A stretch of 64,000 nt of DNA from Saccopteryx bilineata (Eukaryota > Chordata > Mammalia > Chiroptera > Emballonuridae). The number at the start of each line of letters is the position of its first letter. Positions within the stretch are counted from its first letter, which is position 1. The notes below the pieces were generated by a model, which was given only the letters and a program-made list of their open reading frames with translations, did no database searches and had not been told where the DNA came from. This document shows, piece after piece, positions 1 to 11,140 of the stretch. The position numbers and the translations under genes are program-made. The stretch is from positions 201,344,276 through 201,408,275 of the forward strand of contig NC_089492.1 of the NCBI RefSeq assembly GCF_036850765.1, in the 5' to 3' direction.

Positions 1-309
1 GTACCACCCCACATCAAAAAGGGTAGGAAAGGCTTAATCCCAAAACCAAGCCCCAGGCTACAATGATCCTGCCTGCCCACAGCCCGCCCCCAACACACAT
101 TAATATCACCTTGGCGACGGCCTCCACGTGGGCAGCACCATATTTAACAAAGTGAGCATAATATATTTTATCTGCCCAACAATTGCTATGCATTTTTCTA
201 TTTCTTCTAGAGTAACTTACAGTAATTTGTGTCTTTTACCAAATGTGTAAACTTCAGCTAAGATATTAAATTTCTTGGCACCAATTTTTATTCATAATGC
301 TCATTACTC

Positions 310-593
310 TTTTTTTTTTAGCGAGAGAGAGAGACAGACAGGAAGGGAGAGAGATGAGAAGCATCAATTCTTTGTTGTGGTGCCTTATTTGTTCATTGAT
401 TGCTTTCTCATATGTGCTTTGACAAGGGTGGGGGGTGCGGCTCTAGCTGAGCCAGTGACCCTTTGTTCAAGCCAATAATCTTTGGACTCAAGACATGGGG
501 TCATGTCTCTGATCCCACACTCAAGCTGACAACCTCAGGGTTTTGAACCTGGGTCCTCCGTGTCCTGGTTTGATGCTCTATCTTCTGTGACAC
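310..593 (-). repeat. tRNA-derived SINE (long CCTGACC type), antisense
   Basis: Poly-T start, GA-rich tail, then ATGAGAAGCATCAATT, TTGTTCATTGATTGCTTTCTC and ACACTCAAGC blocks, the reverse complement of the long SINE type also seen at 22502 and 28301. The tRNA-like head near 550-593 is degraded. TSDs are not clear, so it is older than the other copies. Confidence 0.8.
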
Positions 594-1261
594 TTTTCTT
601 TAAATAAAAGATTCCGGATAGCACCTCAGTCCCTCCATTTGGAAAGCCCCCCAAGCCCTGGCCTTGTCCCTCACACACATACACAAAAGCACATGCTAAG
701 GAGAGTGGTGGAGAGGTCTCCTGGGGCTGGGCTCCCTCTTCTGTGAGTTCTCACAGGTTGAGCATCACCCCCAGGTGAGTCCGTCCCTCTGCAACCATCC
801 TGTGCTGCCCTCAAAGTTCTGCCCAGGGCTGACCACTCTCACCCCCCCTTGCTCACCTGTAGCACCCAGTGTGGCGCTTTGTGGGGTGTGTAAGTGAAGG
901 GCTGGCCCCCAGAGCAACTCCCCGGGAAAGGGGAACCTGTACTCCCCCAGCACGAATAGGCTACCTGGTGGGTCTTTGTTAGAGGCAGAGACACATGATT
1001 TGTTTACAGAGTTCACAGGGATGGAGGCCTCGCCACGCCCCAGTTCCCCGGTCAGTCGGTGACAAGAAATGTCTCTGCTTCACAGGCTGAGTCGTTGAGC
1101 TGTCCCAGAGAGCATGCTGTTCAAGCGGGTGTGAGACAAGCAAAGGGAAATTAGCCATTTGTTTAGTGTAGATTCAGAACATGGGCATGTTATGGAATTT
1201 GAATGCAAAGCGGCATGAGGCCTGAGGGCTGCCATGTCCATCTCTAGGGTTGGGATATCCC

Positions 1262-1416
1262 CAGAGGTGGATTAAGATCAGTTGAGGCTCCGGACGCAGA
1301 AGAAAATATTGAGCCCCTTACGTTAGAAAAAAGTGTCAAGTTGGGGTTTTGCAGGGTCCTTCAGAAGTTGGCGCCCAGGGCGTGCGTCTGGTGCGCCGCT
1401 GTTAAACCTGCCTCTG
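1262..1416 (-). mobile_element. 155-bp hAT-type nonautonomous DNA transposon, copy 1
   Basis: Begins CAGAGGTGG and ends CCTGCCTCTG, imperfect terminal inverted repeats (TIRs). It is flanked by a perfect 8-bp duplication GATATCCC (1254-1261 and 1417-1424), the hallmark target size of hAT elements. Internally it matches the element at 27465-27619 in reverse complement along its whole 155-bp length, sharing for example AGAAGAAAATATTG and CCCCTTAC. No coding capacity. Confidence 0.82.
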
Positions 1417-1554
1417 GATATCCCTACCGGTTCTACCCTGTCCTGACACAGTGATGGGCACGGGCCACTTGTCCTCTGGTATTGCTCTTCCCAAGCTTGC
1501 TGACACATTATTTCTACAGAGGGCTTAGGCTTAGCACCTAGACTGGGGGTTGGA

Positions 1555-1760
1555 GAAGTAAACTTGAACTGAAGTCTCATGAGCTATGTGATCTGGAGCA
1601 TTAATTCAACCTCTTCCAACCATGATTGCTCAAGTAGCAAATGAGGACCAGAGCATCCTTCACCAGGCTTGTTGTAGAGGTAGGTGAGCATGTGGGATGC
1701 TTCCTTATGGAGTGCTGGGCCCTCACTATGTTCCCTAGCCATAACTTGGGATACGTTATC
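1555..1760 (+). repeat. MIR-like ancient SINE relic
   Basis: GAGCTATGTGATCTGGAGCA, AACCTCTT and CAAATGAGGA followed by TTGTTGTAGAGGTAGGTGAG resemble the MIR core order. Heavily diverged. Confidence 0.45.
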
Positions 1761-2528
1761 TGTTCTTATACAAGTTCATTGAATGTTTACAGAACATTAG
1801 TCATTCTTTGCTAACTAAGCCTCTTTCCAGCTCAAGCACAGATACAGTAGTCAAGAACCGCAGGCATTCGTGCTGCCCAGAAGGCAGGAACAGCTGTCTC
1901 AGGAAACACCTGGATTGGAGACTGCCAGGGCAGCCCTCTGCAAAGTGGTGGTCTGGCTGCTTTGGGTCAGTTCCAACTTTCTGAAGGTTGGCAGTCTCCC
2001 AAAGTCCCTGTTGGTGGTTTCAAGGCACCCTCTACCCTGCGATCCAGAAAACAGCTCGAGCACCACAAGGGCCAGACAGATAGGAACAGAGAGTGAGAGC
2101 ACTGGTCTAGAGGTCAATACCAGACATCGCTGGCTGCCAGGAACCCAAATAACTACCAAAGCACAAAGCTCTCCCACACAAAAAAGAATGTGAGTCAACT
2201 GCAGAGAGTCAGAGGAGCAAACCTTCCAGGCAGATAAACCTCAGAGGGTCAGCCAGAGCTCCCTCATGCCCAGCCAGAGCTCATTCTTAGAACCCCGCCT
2301 GCGGATCTCTGGCGTATGCTGGGCAGGCTGTCTGACACCCTCAGTTCTCTCGGCAGCCCAGTGCCCTGAAACAAGCCCCATGGCCCCCACTCTGAGGATG
2401 GGGACACAGGTGATGTCTGCTCTGTCCTGCCCCTTCCAGGCTGGGTGTTTCTGTTCTGGCCCTCTCAGCCTGGCCCCACCTGCACCACTCTTGCCCCCAC
2501 CCAGACACAAGAGCTCTCCATGTTCATC

Positions 2529-2534
2529 TTTATT
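2529..2534 (-). promoter_or_regulatory. SH3RF3: Distal poly(A) signal AATAAA
   Basis: Canonical hexamer on the minus strand (TTTATT on plus), followed downstream in transcript direction by a GT-rich element at roughly 2515-2495. It is the best candidate for the end of SH3RF3 mRNA. Confidence 0.55.
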
Positions 2535-3828
2535 TAAAGACTCAGAAACACAGGCGTCATACTTTATCATCATTGTACATTCTTCCAAAATCACACACTG
2601 ACATTGGTGTGTAACAAAAGCACTGTGTGTGTGTGCAAAATACAAAGAACTTTCCAGCCAGGTTGTGGATCTTATTTGGGGCACGAGAGTCAGGGACGCT
2701 CTTGCCTGGCTGTCTCCCCACCTCCCTCCCATGGTCCTCTGCTGGCATCAGGCCCCCACTACCTCCCTCAGGGGTGGCAGTGGACTCTACTGTGCTCCTC
2801 TAAGCAAGTCTCCTTGGCTGTCAATGCCACTGGAAAACCAAGATGTGTAAGTCCCTGGGCCAGGATGGAGGTTTGCTACACCTTAGTGAACAATGAATGT
2901 GTCCTTCAAGGCAACATGCCTTGAAGAAAGGGTCTCGTCTTGCTTCTGCTTGTCTCTGGGTTAACTGGTCATGAGGGCCAATGGGTCTGACTGTGTGCAC
3001 TTGGAAACGCTCAGCCTGTTGTGCACGTGCCACCACTGGGTTCCGGGCACTTCCTCTGGGCGCCCGTCCTGATTGGACGCCTGGCTGATGGGGCCAATGA
3101 CATCGCTTCCCTTCCCAAGTCGGTACCACTGGCCGCCCCAGTGGATGCTTGGCAACGGCACTGGACACTCACCCCGGCCTGCTGTGAGGGATGCTGGGCC
3201 CCAGGGGGCTACTGCCTCACCCGTCACTGAGCTGTTTGCTCTCCCATCTCCCACCAGGGTCAGGTGGGCAGGGACCAGGGACGGAAAGGAGGTCCAAGCT
3301 GGGCTGGCCTGTGGCTTAGCAACTGCTGTTGGGTTTTCTAGTAAGACTTTTCTTACTATGTAGGGACTTGAGTGAATTCTGGTTTCCGTGGAGAACACTC
3401 ATCCTCGTCAGCATGTTAGCCCATGCATGTCTTTAGTAATGACATGATTTTAAACACACACATGACCTTTGCACAAAGATGACCAGGAAGTTGGTAACTG
3501 ATGGCGAAAGGATACCCTGCAGTTGTTAGTGACTCGTGAATGGGGCTCCCTATGCTTAAACTGCATTTTTAAAATTTGATTCAGAACAAATTTTCTCAAG
3601 TTTTTAAATCTATTGTCACCGGGAACATGAGTCTTTCTTTAGGCGTGATCCTGCCAGTGTGGCAGCCACCCACCCTGCCTCAACAAACATCTAAGTGGCA
3701 TCCTGAAATAGAAACTCCAAAAACAGGCATTTGCATTTTGAAGCCTCATGCCAGGCGCCAGGGAATGGGTTTCTGAACTGTGTTTTGCCCCTGAAAATCA
3801 GGGGGCTCTTATGGTTACCAAAGGCTAA

Positions 3829-3834
3829 TTTATT
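3829..3834 (-). promoter_or_regulatory. SH3RF3: Possible proximal poly(A) signal AATAAA
   Basis: Canonical hexamer on the minus strand about 1.9 kb after the stop codon. The downstream sequence is less GT-rich than at the distal signal, so use is uncertain. Confidence 0.3.
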
Positions 3835-4725
3835 CAGCCTCATTTAAAACCTGAGTGATTCTGTAAAAATATAGAGAGAGGGTTTACAAATTGTGACTTT
3901 GAACAGATAAGAATGTAACCCTAACGTGTGAATCTCTCGAAAATAAGACTGCCATGTGACAGGGCTCCTGTGAGCAGTGTGTGCAAGAGTGAGCACCGGA
4001 CTTCAGGACAACGCTTCCTGTACCCGCCTGGGGAAGGCCCAGGGACGGAACTGCCCCTCCGTTGTTCCTCCGGCCCTGGCTCCCCCAACCCTTCCAGCCT
4101 GCGCTTCCATCTGGCACTGCTGGTCTCTAGGCCAAGGTCTGTTCTACCTGAGAGGGGAGAAGTTGTGCATATTTTTTCAAAATCTGAACTTTGGTAAAAA
4201 CTTCACATTTCAATTGTGGGAAACCATCTTTTGATAACACTGATTGTAGTCCCTCTCACTAAAGCAATAAAAGGGAAATTCTGCTTACTTTTTTTAGGCT
4301 GAGGTGGACCTTCCTGTCCCTTTTTACCACACAAAAGGAAATTATAGTGGCCTTTCCTTGAAATGTCTCCTGTTCTTGCATAATAGTTTTCACTGTCTAG
4401 ACATGGCATAGGGCTTTGGTAAGGGTCTCAAGAAATTGGCTTTTTCCAAACTCCCTTGAACCTCCTAAATGGATTCCCTGGGATCCCGTGCAGTAGCGGC
4501 CAGCACTGTGGTATTATTGAGAGTGTGGCCTTTCCAGGGTTCTATAAAATGTGTTTAGTAAATATGAAAATTCTGCTCGCCTGATGTTTCCTCAGACATT
4601 TTTTTTCTTTCAAGCTCAACCAAGTCATTACAAAAATGCAGCACCGGATGTATGAAAAAATAAGCAACATATGACTGATTAGAAATATATAAAGTCTAAC
4701 AGCATTACGTTAAAAACATGTAAGA

Positions 4726-5123
4726 GGCCCTGGCCAGTTGGCTCAGCGGTAGAGCGTCGGCCTGGCGTGCGGGGGACCCGGGTTCGATTCCCGGCCAGGG
4801 TACATAGGAGAAGCGCCCATTTGCTTCTCCACCCCCTCTCCTTCCTCTCTGTCTCTCTCTTCCCCTCCCACAGCCAAGGCTCCATTGGAGCAAAGATGGC
4901 CCGGGTGCTGGGGATGGCTCTGTGGCCTCTGCCCCAGGCGCTAGAGTGGCTCTGGTTGCGGCAGAGCGACGCCCCAGAGGGGCAGAGCATCGCCCCCTGG
5001 TGGGCAGAGCGTCGCCCCCTGGTGGGCGTGCCGGGTGGATCCCGGTCGGGCGCATGCAGGAGTCTGTCTGACTGTCTCTCCCCGTTTCCAGCTTCAGAAA
5101 AATACAAAAAAAAACAAAAAAAC
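4726..5123 (+). repeat. Rhin-1-type SINE, full length, in SH3RF3 3' UTR
   Basis: tRNA-like head with intact Pol III A box (TGGCTCAGCGG, 4739-4749) and B box (GGTTCGATTCC, 4781-4791). The body has GAGAAGCGCCCAT, the GGCTCCATTGGAGC block and an internal duplication (GGGCAGAGC..TCGCCCCCTGGT twice, about 4980-5025), then an A-rich tail. A perfect 14-bp duplication AAAAACATGTAAGA flanks it (4712-4725, 5124-5137). It lies antisense to SH3RF3. Low divergence suggests a recent insertion. Confidence 0.95.
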
Positions 5124-5704
5124 AAAAACATGTAAGAAAGAAGTGATGCAAAGGGACAGTGGTGGCCAATGACAGTGCTGTTCAGATAGTGGGGGTGGGG
5201 CACAAAGCCACAGGGAGCTGCCTGAGCCCCGACAGACAGAAGCTTGTGGCTCTCCAAGGGCTGGTCGCACCTCAGGGAAGGCCAGTGCTGGAAACAGCCT
5301 TGCTGAGTGGCCAGGTGGCAGGTGACTGAGGTATAGCTAGAGGGGCTACAGTAACTAGGACCCCCGCAGATGCTGCAGGCCCAGCCCAGCGCACACAGGT
5401 GGCTGACAGATGCTGCAGCTGGGACACCGTAACCAGTCACAGCAGCTCACCAGCCTCACCGGCATCTTCTTCTCTTCCAAGACACACTGTACAGTTCACA
5501 CAGGGGCAGCAGGCACCTCATTTAGGAGCAACCCCAGGGCATGCTCTCGGTCGGGGGTTGTGACCGAAGGCACAACCTCCACACCCCTGGGCCCCCACCC
5601 CAGGCTGTGGTGTCCACTGCTGGGGGCTCTCGGGTGTCGTGGCTCTCTCCCTGCTCCATGGAGCTGGCTTCCTCCCTGGTGAGTGGGGTGTGGAGAGTCT
5701 GTCT

Positions 5705-5873
5705 TCAGAAGCTCTCGACGAAGCTGCCTGGGAAGAGGCCCGTGCGGCCGTTCTTCTGCAGGGTCCCTTTGTACCAGCCGTCCTCACGCTTCTTGTGCAC
5801 AAAAACAATGTCACCTTCCTTCAGCTCTATCTCCGCCTCATTCTGGGGGGGGTACGAGACCACCACACGGTAC
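5705..5873 (-). CDS. SH3RF3: SH3RF3 terminal coding exon: fourth SH3 domain and stop
   Basis: Coding part of the last exon, read from 5873 to 5705 after a CTGCCCCCTCAG acceptor. One G completes Arg; 55 codons and TGA (5707-5705) follow. The whole piece is the C-terminal SH3 domain: [19 protein letters not shown] (ALYDY equivalent plus acidic RT loop), [16 protein letters not shown] with conserved Trp, and GLFPGSFV. The protein ends FVESF, the ending I associate with SH3RF3 rather than SH3RF1. All SH3 binding-surface residues appear intact. An upstream ATG makes the open frame look longer (to 5971), but that part is intron. The exon continues as the probable 3' UTR. Confidence 0.96.
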
Positions 5874-7576
5874 CTGAGGGGGCAGACAGACCACAGTGAG
5901 TGAGCTTGACCAGGCAGGCCAGAGGGTGACCAGGGTCTGCTTGCTCTCTGCTGCCAAGATCTCTCCTTCACTCTTTCCCCTCTGGTGTAAGTTGGGGCTA
6001 CTTTTCCCTCTTAAAAAATCCCATTTATCTTTAATTTTAATTTTTCTGAAACTTTCTCATTTTTACCAAAAATTTAGCAATAATTTCCTCTGTGATATCT
6101 TTTAGGTCCTGATCCCTGCAGTTGGACTGTTTCCACTCGCATGCACCCCTCCATGTCACATCAACTCTTCTGTGGACCCCCACAGGCCACAGGTGGGACA
6201 GAGAAGAGGCGGCCACTTCAGCCCTGGGGCAGGCATCTGGTGAGAGCAGGACCCCAGGCTGTGTCCCTGCTGTGGTCCCATCCTGACACAGGACTCTGAG
6301 TGGGTGACCTCAGCACCTGTGTCAGGGTCTCTGTCTAAAGAGCAGGCAGGTGGAGGACGCCACTCAGGCAAGCCGCCCCACCTAAACTGGCTGAGTTCAC
6401 ATTATACACGAGGCCCAATTTTTCACAAAGTTCACTCCTGCAAAACCCAGGCCCCTCCTGAAGCCTCCAATCTCTGTGCTCTTCATTTCAGACCCACATG
6501 ACATAGGATCCAGGTGATGACCTGGCCCGCTGGGCACTTGGAGGGGGAGCTGTGAGCCTGAGCTCCAACCAGACAAAGCCCAGACCTCCAAGGGCCCCAA
6601 GAGGCCTTAGCCGGGGCAGCGGGTGGGTGGGTACCAGGTGCTGTCCCCTAGAGCTGCCACTCAGACAGCTCTCTGGGTCTGAGACAAGGTCTGACCCTCT
6701 CTGGCATCTTGCCTAGAATCCCAGGGTCATCATGGGTAGGTCTGGCATACATCCCATACCTCACACCTGTCCGTCAAGCCTCAGAGGAGGAGAAAGAAGG
6801 CTGAAAAGAACCTGTGCTCGCTCTGAGGACCTGCTTTCTTCTAAAGCACCATCAGAACAAACCAGTATATATGCCCTTGTGCCCATGTCCCTCACTGCCC
6901 CCAGCCTGACAGGTGTTGCCCTGTCCTCACCACTCCAGCCAGCTGCCCTGCCTCCCCAGGGAAGTCACACAGGCATGTGTGCTCTGACATGGATGGGGCT
7001 CTGCACCCTCAACTGCACAGCTGGTGACCAGGTGCAGGAGTGAGGGGAGGGGCCTGCCTACCTCCAGGGTACAGGAGTTGGGGCTCTAGGACAAAGTCCA
7101 GGTACTAACGGTGAATAGTTGGGTGGCCGGCAGAGTGTAGCTACTCTCCCTGCCTGAAAACACCTGCAGACATGGGCTGAGGCAGGCTGGGGACACTCAT
7201 CCAGGCCACGCCAAGATGCTCCATAATTGTTCCCCAACTTTCCAGGCAATATCCCCAAGGCCAAGCCTGGACTGCCTGGGAGGCCACATGCCAGTCAATC
7301 TAGGCTGCATTCTCCCAGCGACCTTGCCACAAGTGTCACCATGGGTTCCTCCAGGTGATGGCACCTAACCTAACCCAGGCCCCCTGCTATGTCCTCACTC
7401 CAGTTCAGCCTGCTGTCCACCCAGCAAACCCCAAGTGAGAACACAAGGTGTCACAGCCCTTCTCTGCTCAGAATACCACAGCAGTTTCCCCTTTCTCAGA
7501 GAGAAGCCAGAGTTGGAAAAGATTTCTGTGTTCCCATGACCTCTGAGCACGTCTGCTGACCCTGCTTCCCTTAGAT

Positions 7577-7941
7577 CAGGGGTCCCCAAACTTTTTACAC
7601 AGGGGGCCAGTTCACTGTCCCTCAGACCATTGGAGGGCCGGACTATTAAAAAAACTATGAACAAATCCTTATGCACACTGCACATATCTTATTTTAAAGT
7701 AAAAAAAACAAAACAGGTACAAATACAATACTTAAAATAAAAAACGAGTAAATTTAAATCAACAAACTGACCAGTATTTCAATGGGAACTATGGGCCTGC
7801 TTTTGGCTAATGAGATGGTCAATGGGCTCCTCTCACTGACCACCAATGAAAGAGGTGCCCTTTCTGGAAGTGCGGCAGGGGCCGGATAAATGGCCTCAGG
7901 GGGCCACATGCGGCCCGCGAGCCATAGTTTGGGGACCCCTG
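7577..7941 (+). mobile_element. 365-bp hAT nonautonomous DNA transposon (MITE-like)
   Basis: Perfect 16-bp TIRs, CAGGGGTCCCCAAACT at 7577-7592 and its exact complement at 7926-7941, with a perfect 8-bp TSD CCTTAGAT (7569-7576, 7942-7949). The ends are GC-rich and the middle (about 7645-7790) AT-rich. There is no transposase. Copy orientation is arbitrary. Exact ends and TSD suggest insertion recent enough that the termini have not decayed. Confidence 0.95.
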
Positions 7942-8132
7942 CCTTAGATGCCACCCAGGGTGCCACCTCAGGGCTCCTGCCCAGAGTGCTCCTCCCTTCC
8001 TGTCTCTGAGCAGGCCTGGCCGTGACCTGGTCACCACCCGGGTTGCAGGTCCCCCACACTGGCATGCCAGTTCCATGCCCCCTGCAGTGGGCCTGCCATG
8101 CAAAGCAGCTTGGTGCAGAGCTGTTCACTTGC

Positions 8133-8269
8133 CACACTGCAGGCACACGTTGCAGGCTTGCTGCGCTGCTGGTGCACACTGCAGGCACACGTTGCAGGCT
8201 TGCTGCGCTGCTGGTGCACACTGCAGGCACACGTTGCAGGCTTGCTGCGCTGCTGGTGCACACTGCAGG
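8133..8269. repeat. 42-bp minisatellite, 3.3 identical copies
   Basis: Unit starts at 8133, 8175 and 8217, with an 11-bp partial fourth copy at 8259. The three full units are identical as read. The period is a multiple of 3, which keeps spurious frames open in several readings. Confidence 0.95.
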
Positions 8270-8358
8270 GAGCCACAGGCCCAGAGCTGGAGCTGGAGGG
8301 TGGAAGGCAGGGGCTGCTGGCAGGTGACATGGGCTGAATAGATGAGACAAAGAGGATT

Positions 8359-11140
8359 CCAAGATGGCGACAGAGTAGGCAGATGTTCCAACCACCACCT
8401 TCCAGGGCCAAACTGTATTACAACTAAATTTAAGAACCATCATTTTGAAAAACCAACTTTGGATTAAATGAAGAGGAATCCATAATCACAGATCACAGAA
8501 GAAGCCACATCGAGACTGGTAGGAAAGGTGGGCATGAAAACAGCTGCCCTGCTCCCAGGAATCAGTGGCGCTGAGGGTCTGGAGGGACTCTCTCTGTGGG
8601 GAGCTTTATCCTGAGAAGTGAGGGTCCTAAGCCCTGGGCTGGGTGCCCCAACCTAGAGCACCAGAGCCTAGAAGAGGTGCCCACATAGCATTTGGCAGTG
8701 AAAAGAGACAAGGTTTCTATCTGAGAGAAAGGAATGGGAGCTCTCGAAGATGCAGGCACTGTCTTAAAAGGCCAGTGCAGAAAATTTCATTCACAGCCAC
8801 TTACCCAGGGCTCTGGTAGGGCAGGGTTGAGAGGACTAGAATCATGTGGGGAGTGTGTGAAGTTGGAGGTCCTGGGAGAGATACTATGGGGGACAGCCAC
8901 CGGAACTCCTGTGTTAAGTCATTTTTCAATACTGGCATTGCCATCTTTCTTGGGTGGAGCAGTCCCCTCCACGTGGTATCAGCCTGGGGGAAAGCAGCTG
9001 CTCCACCCTTGGGAATCTCTCTTGACCCACCCTATAAAAACCGGGCCATTCGGAGAGGTCAGGAAGCAGGGGTGTGTATCAGTGACTCAGTTTACTGATG
9101 TTGAAGCCAGAGATTTTCCCCACACTGTCCTGAGAATATGATTGGTGCTTCCATCTCATGCGAGACTCAGTAGAAACTGTCTGGACTGTGGAGAGACCAC
9201 ATCTCTGGGTTTCAGAAGCCACACCCTACTAAGGTCTGTGAAAAAAGTCAGGACAGACTGACACCTGGGGCCAAGAGGGGAAGCCACACCGACCACCTTT
9301 CCTAATCCCTGAATTGCCGCAGGCTCTAGACTCTACCAGAGGTTTTATTTCAGTGGCTGAGTCCAACAAGCAGCCAGCAGACAGAGGCAGCAGGAGGTAG
9401 ACTGATTCCAGGGAATCTTGGGCCTTTTGCTGACTTTTCCCCAGGACCAGTGCAGATAAAAGCCAGCCTAGGTGTATGGCTTGGTGTGTCCATGTGCACT
9501 TGGGCCCAGCTCCAAGAAGGCTGCTGAGGGCCAGTCGCGGTCAGTGTCTCCCACTGGTCTGCACTGGGTTTCCTTTAGGAAGGCCCAGGGCTGGCACATC
9601 CAGTGGCCAGCTGCAGAGAGCACTGGAGCAGGACCTAATGATCCTTGCTGGCAATGTGTCCAAAGGGAAGGTTCGTCAGACACCAGACCCAGCTGAGGTA
9701 AGTTCTGCTTTCTGTGGTCAGCACTGGCACAGTGGCTTACACACACACTGGACAGGGTGGAGCTCCATAGTTGTTAGCCCAGGTGCTAGATATCCGGCCC
9801 CACTGGACTCAGTTCCACAGGGGGAGGGAGAGAGACTTGGAGCATGGACATTCAAGGTGTGGGTTCCCTGGAGCCTATTGTTGAGTCCAGTTGAGGGGCT
9901 TAGCCACTTTCTGGGGAGCACAGTTAGCCCAGTAGAGGACTTTCTCAGTTTTCCTCCCTGAGACCCGGGGCTTCCCAGCTGGAAGAACTTATGCAGAGGG
10001 GACTATTGGCCCCAACCAATCTAAACCTGCTGCTCACCTAACTGGGGAGAAATACACTTGGATTATCCCACAGTGTCTGAGGAATCAGGCTCTGGAGTAG
10101 GGGCCACCTTCCCTGTATTGAACTTCTGACCAAGAAACTCTGACATAGGGGGTCTCACTAACATTGTATTCCTAAACTCAGCTGCCCTAACCCACCAAGC
10201 TTGCAACTTGTAAAGTGGTTGGTGGGGTGAGACCAGTCTGGGCCCACACTACAGTCTTTCTACAGAAGACTCTGTGGGAAGACCAGGCAGCTGCAAGAAG
10301 AGGTGGAGCTGCTGAAAAGTGGAGGCAAGTCTTATTTATGGAGCTTGGGGCTTTTATGGAGCTGCTGTCATCTCTAAGCAGGAGAAAGCTGATCTTCATA
10401 CAAAGGTTGGCCCCTTCCACACTTCCCAGGCACAGAAAACACAGACACAAACAGTGAACAGAGCAGTAGCTGTGGACAGGTGGCTCACAGAGGTTACAAA
10501 CAATGGCTAACGCCAACCCAAAAGACCTAGAACCAGCACAACCAATAGTAAGTGGCAGACAGCACCAACCCTAGACTCAGCTAGCTACACAAGCAGCATG
10601 CCCAAAGGAGGAGTCCAGCAGGCACCAGACACTGTGGAGAATAAATATGCCCCACAGGGCAGACACTACAGTGTGTAATACACATGATCAAGGTTGACTC
10701 TTAGAGCCAGCCAGCCTGAAGGGATAACCCCACCCATGAAAGGACCAACTCCATTCAAGACTCACATACAAGAGGAGGGTAAAAATAACTCTCAAGAAAC
10801 ATTCTTAGAGCAAGGAACTCAGGTGACCTGGAGGTGAGTACCACTGAGCTCATCTTCCTCATAAAGACACCACAACAAATTTGGGACTCAGAGCAGAGGT
10901 AATACACAGACAAAATGGGCAAAGAAGTATGACCCAAATGAATCACCAAGAGAAAACCCAGAAAAAGATCTAAATGAAATGGAAGTAACCAAACTACCAG
11001 ATACAGAGTTTAAATCATGATTATTAGGATGCTCAAGGATCTTAGAGTAAGAATGGATGATCACACTGAGAACTTAGTAAGCATTAAAAAGAACATTGAA
11101 ACCATAAAACAGAACCAGTGAGACATCAGAGTAATTGTGA
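8359..11140 (+). mobile_element. L1 5' end: long 5' UTR and start of ORF1, 3' part missing
   Basis: Starts CCAAGATGGCGACAGAGTAGG, nearly the same start as the L1 at 20574, and includes the YY1-type motif AAGATGG. The two share blocks such as TACAACT-AATTT-AGAACC and GAGACTGGTAGGAAA. The 5' UTR is about 2.55 kb, longer than the 1.38 kb of the other L1. An ORF1-like ATG at 10915 is followed by TGA after five codons. L1 ORF1-like sequence (GATCTAAATGAAATGGAAGT, AACCAAACTACCAG) continues to about 11140 and then stops. The 3' border is approximate. Confidence 0.8.

Larger units (their letters stand above)
1..2509. other. 3' flank of SH3RF3; no gene seen
   Basis: Probably intergenic. It holds an antisense SINE (310-593), a 155-bp hAT-type transposon (1262-1416) and a MIR-like relic (about 1555-1760). 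The open frames here are short, lack similarity and show no splice or start context, so I call none. Confidence 0.5.
2510..5704 (-). other. SH3RF3: Probable SH3RF3 3' UTR
   Basis: About 3.2 kb after the TGA with no other gene signal. The end is placed by an AATAAA on the minus strand at 2534-2529. It is followed within about 15-30 nt by a GT-rich stretch (CTTGTGTCTGGGTGGG), a good cleavage context. A second AATAAA at 3834-3829 could give a shorter form but has a weaker downstream element. A SINE is inserted antisense to the transcript at 4726-5123. The UTR extent is inferred from motifs, not from transcript data. Confidence 0.5.

Noticed and set aside
4726..4800. tRNA gene-like sequence with A and B boxes
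   Set aside because: It is the head of a SINE with body, A-tail and TSD; the same applies to the other SINE heads in the window.
4679..5440. 253-codon minus-strand open frame
   Set aside because: Mostly reverse-strand translation of a SINE; artefact common to this repeat.
7754..8443. 229-codon minus-strand open frame
   Set aside because: Runs through the hAT element and the 42-bp minisatellite; the frame is open only because the repeat period is a multiple of three.
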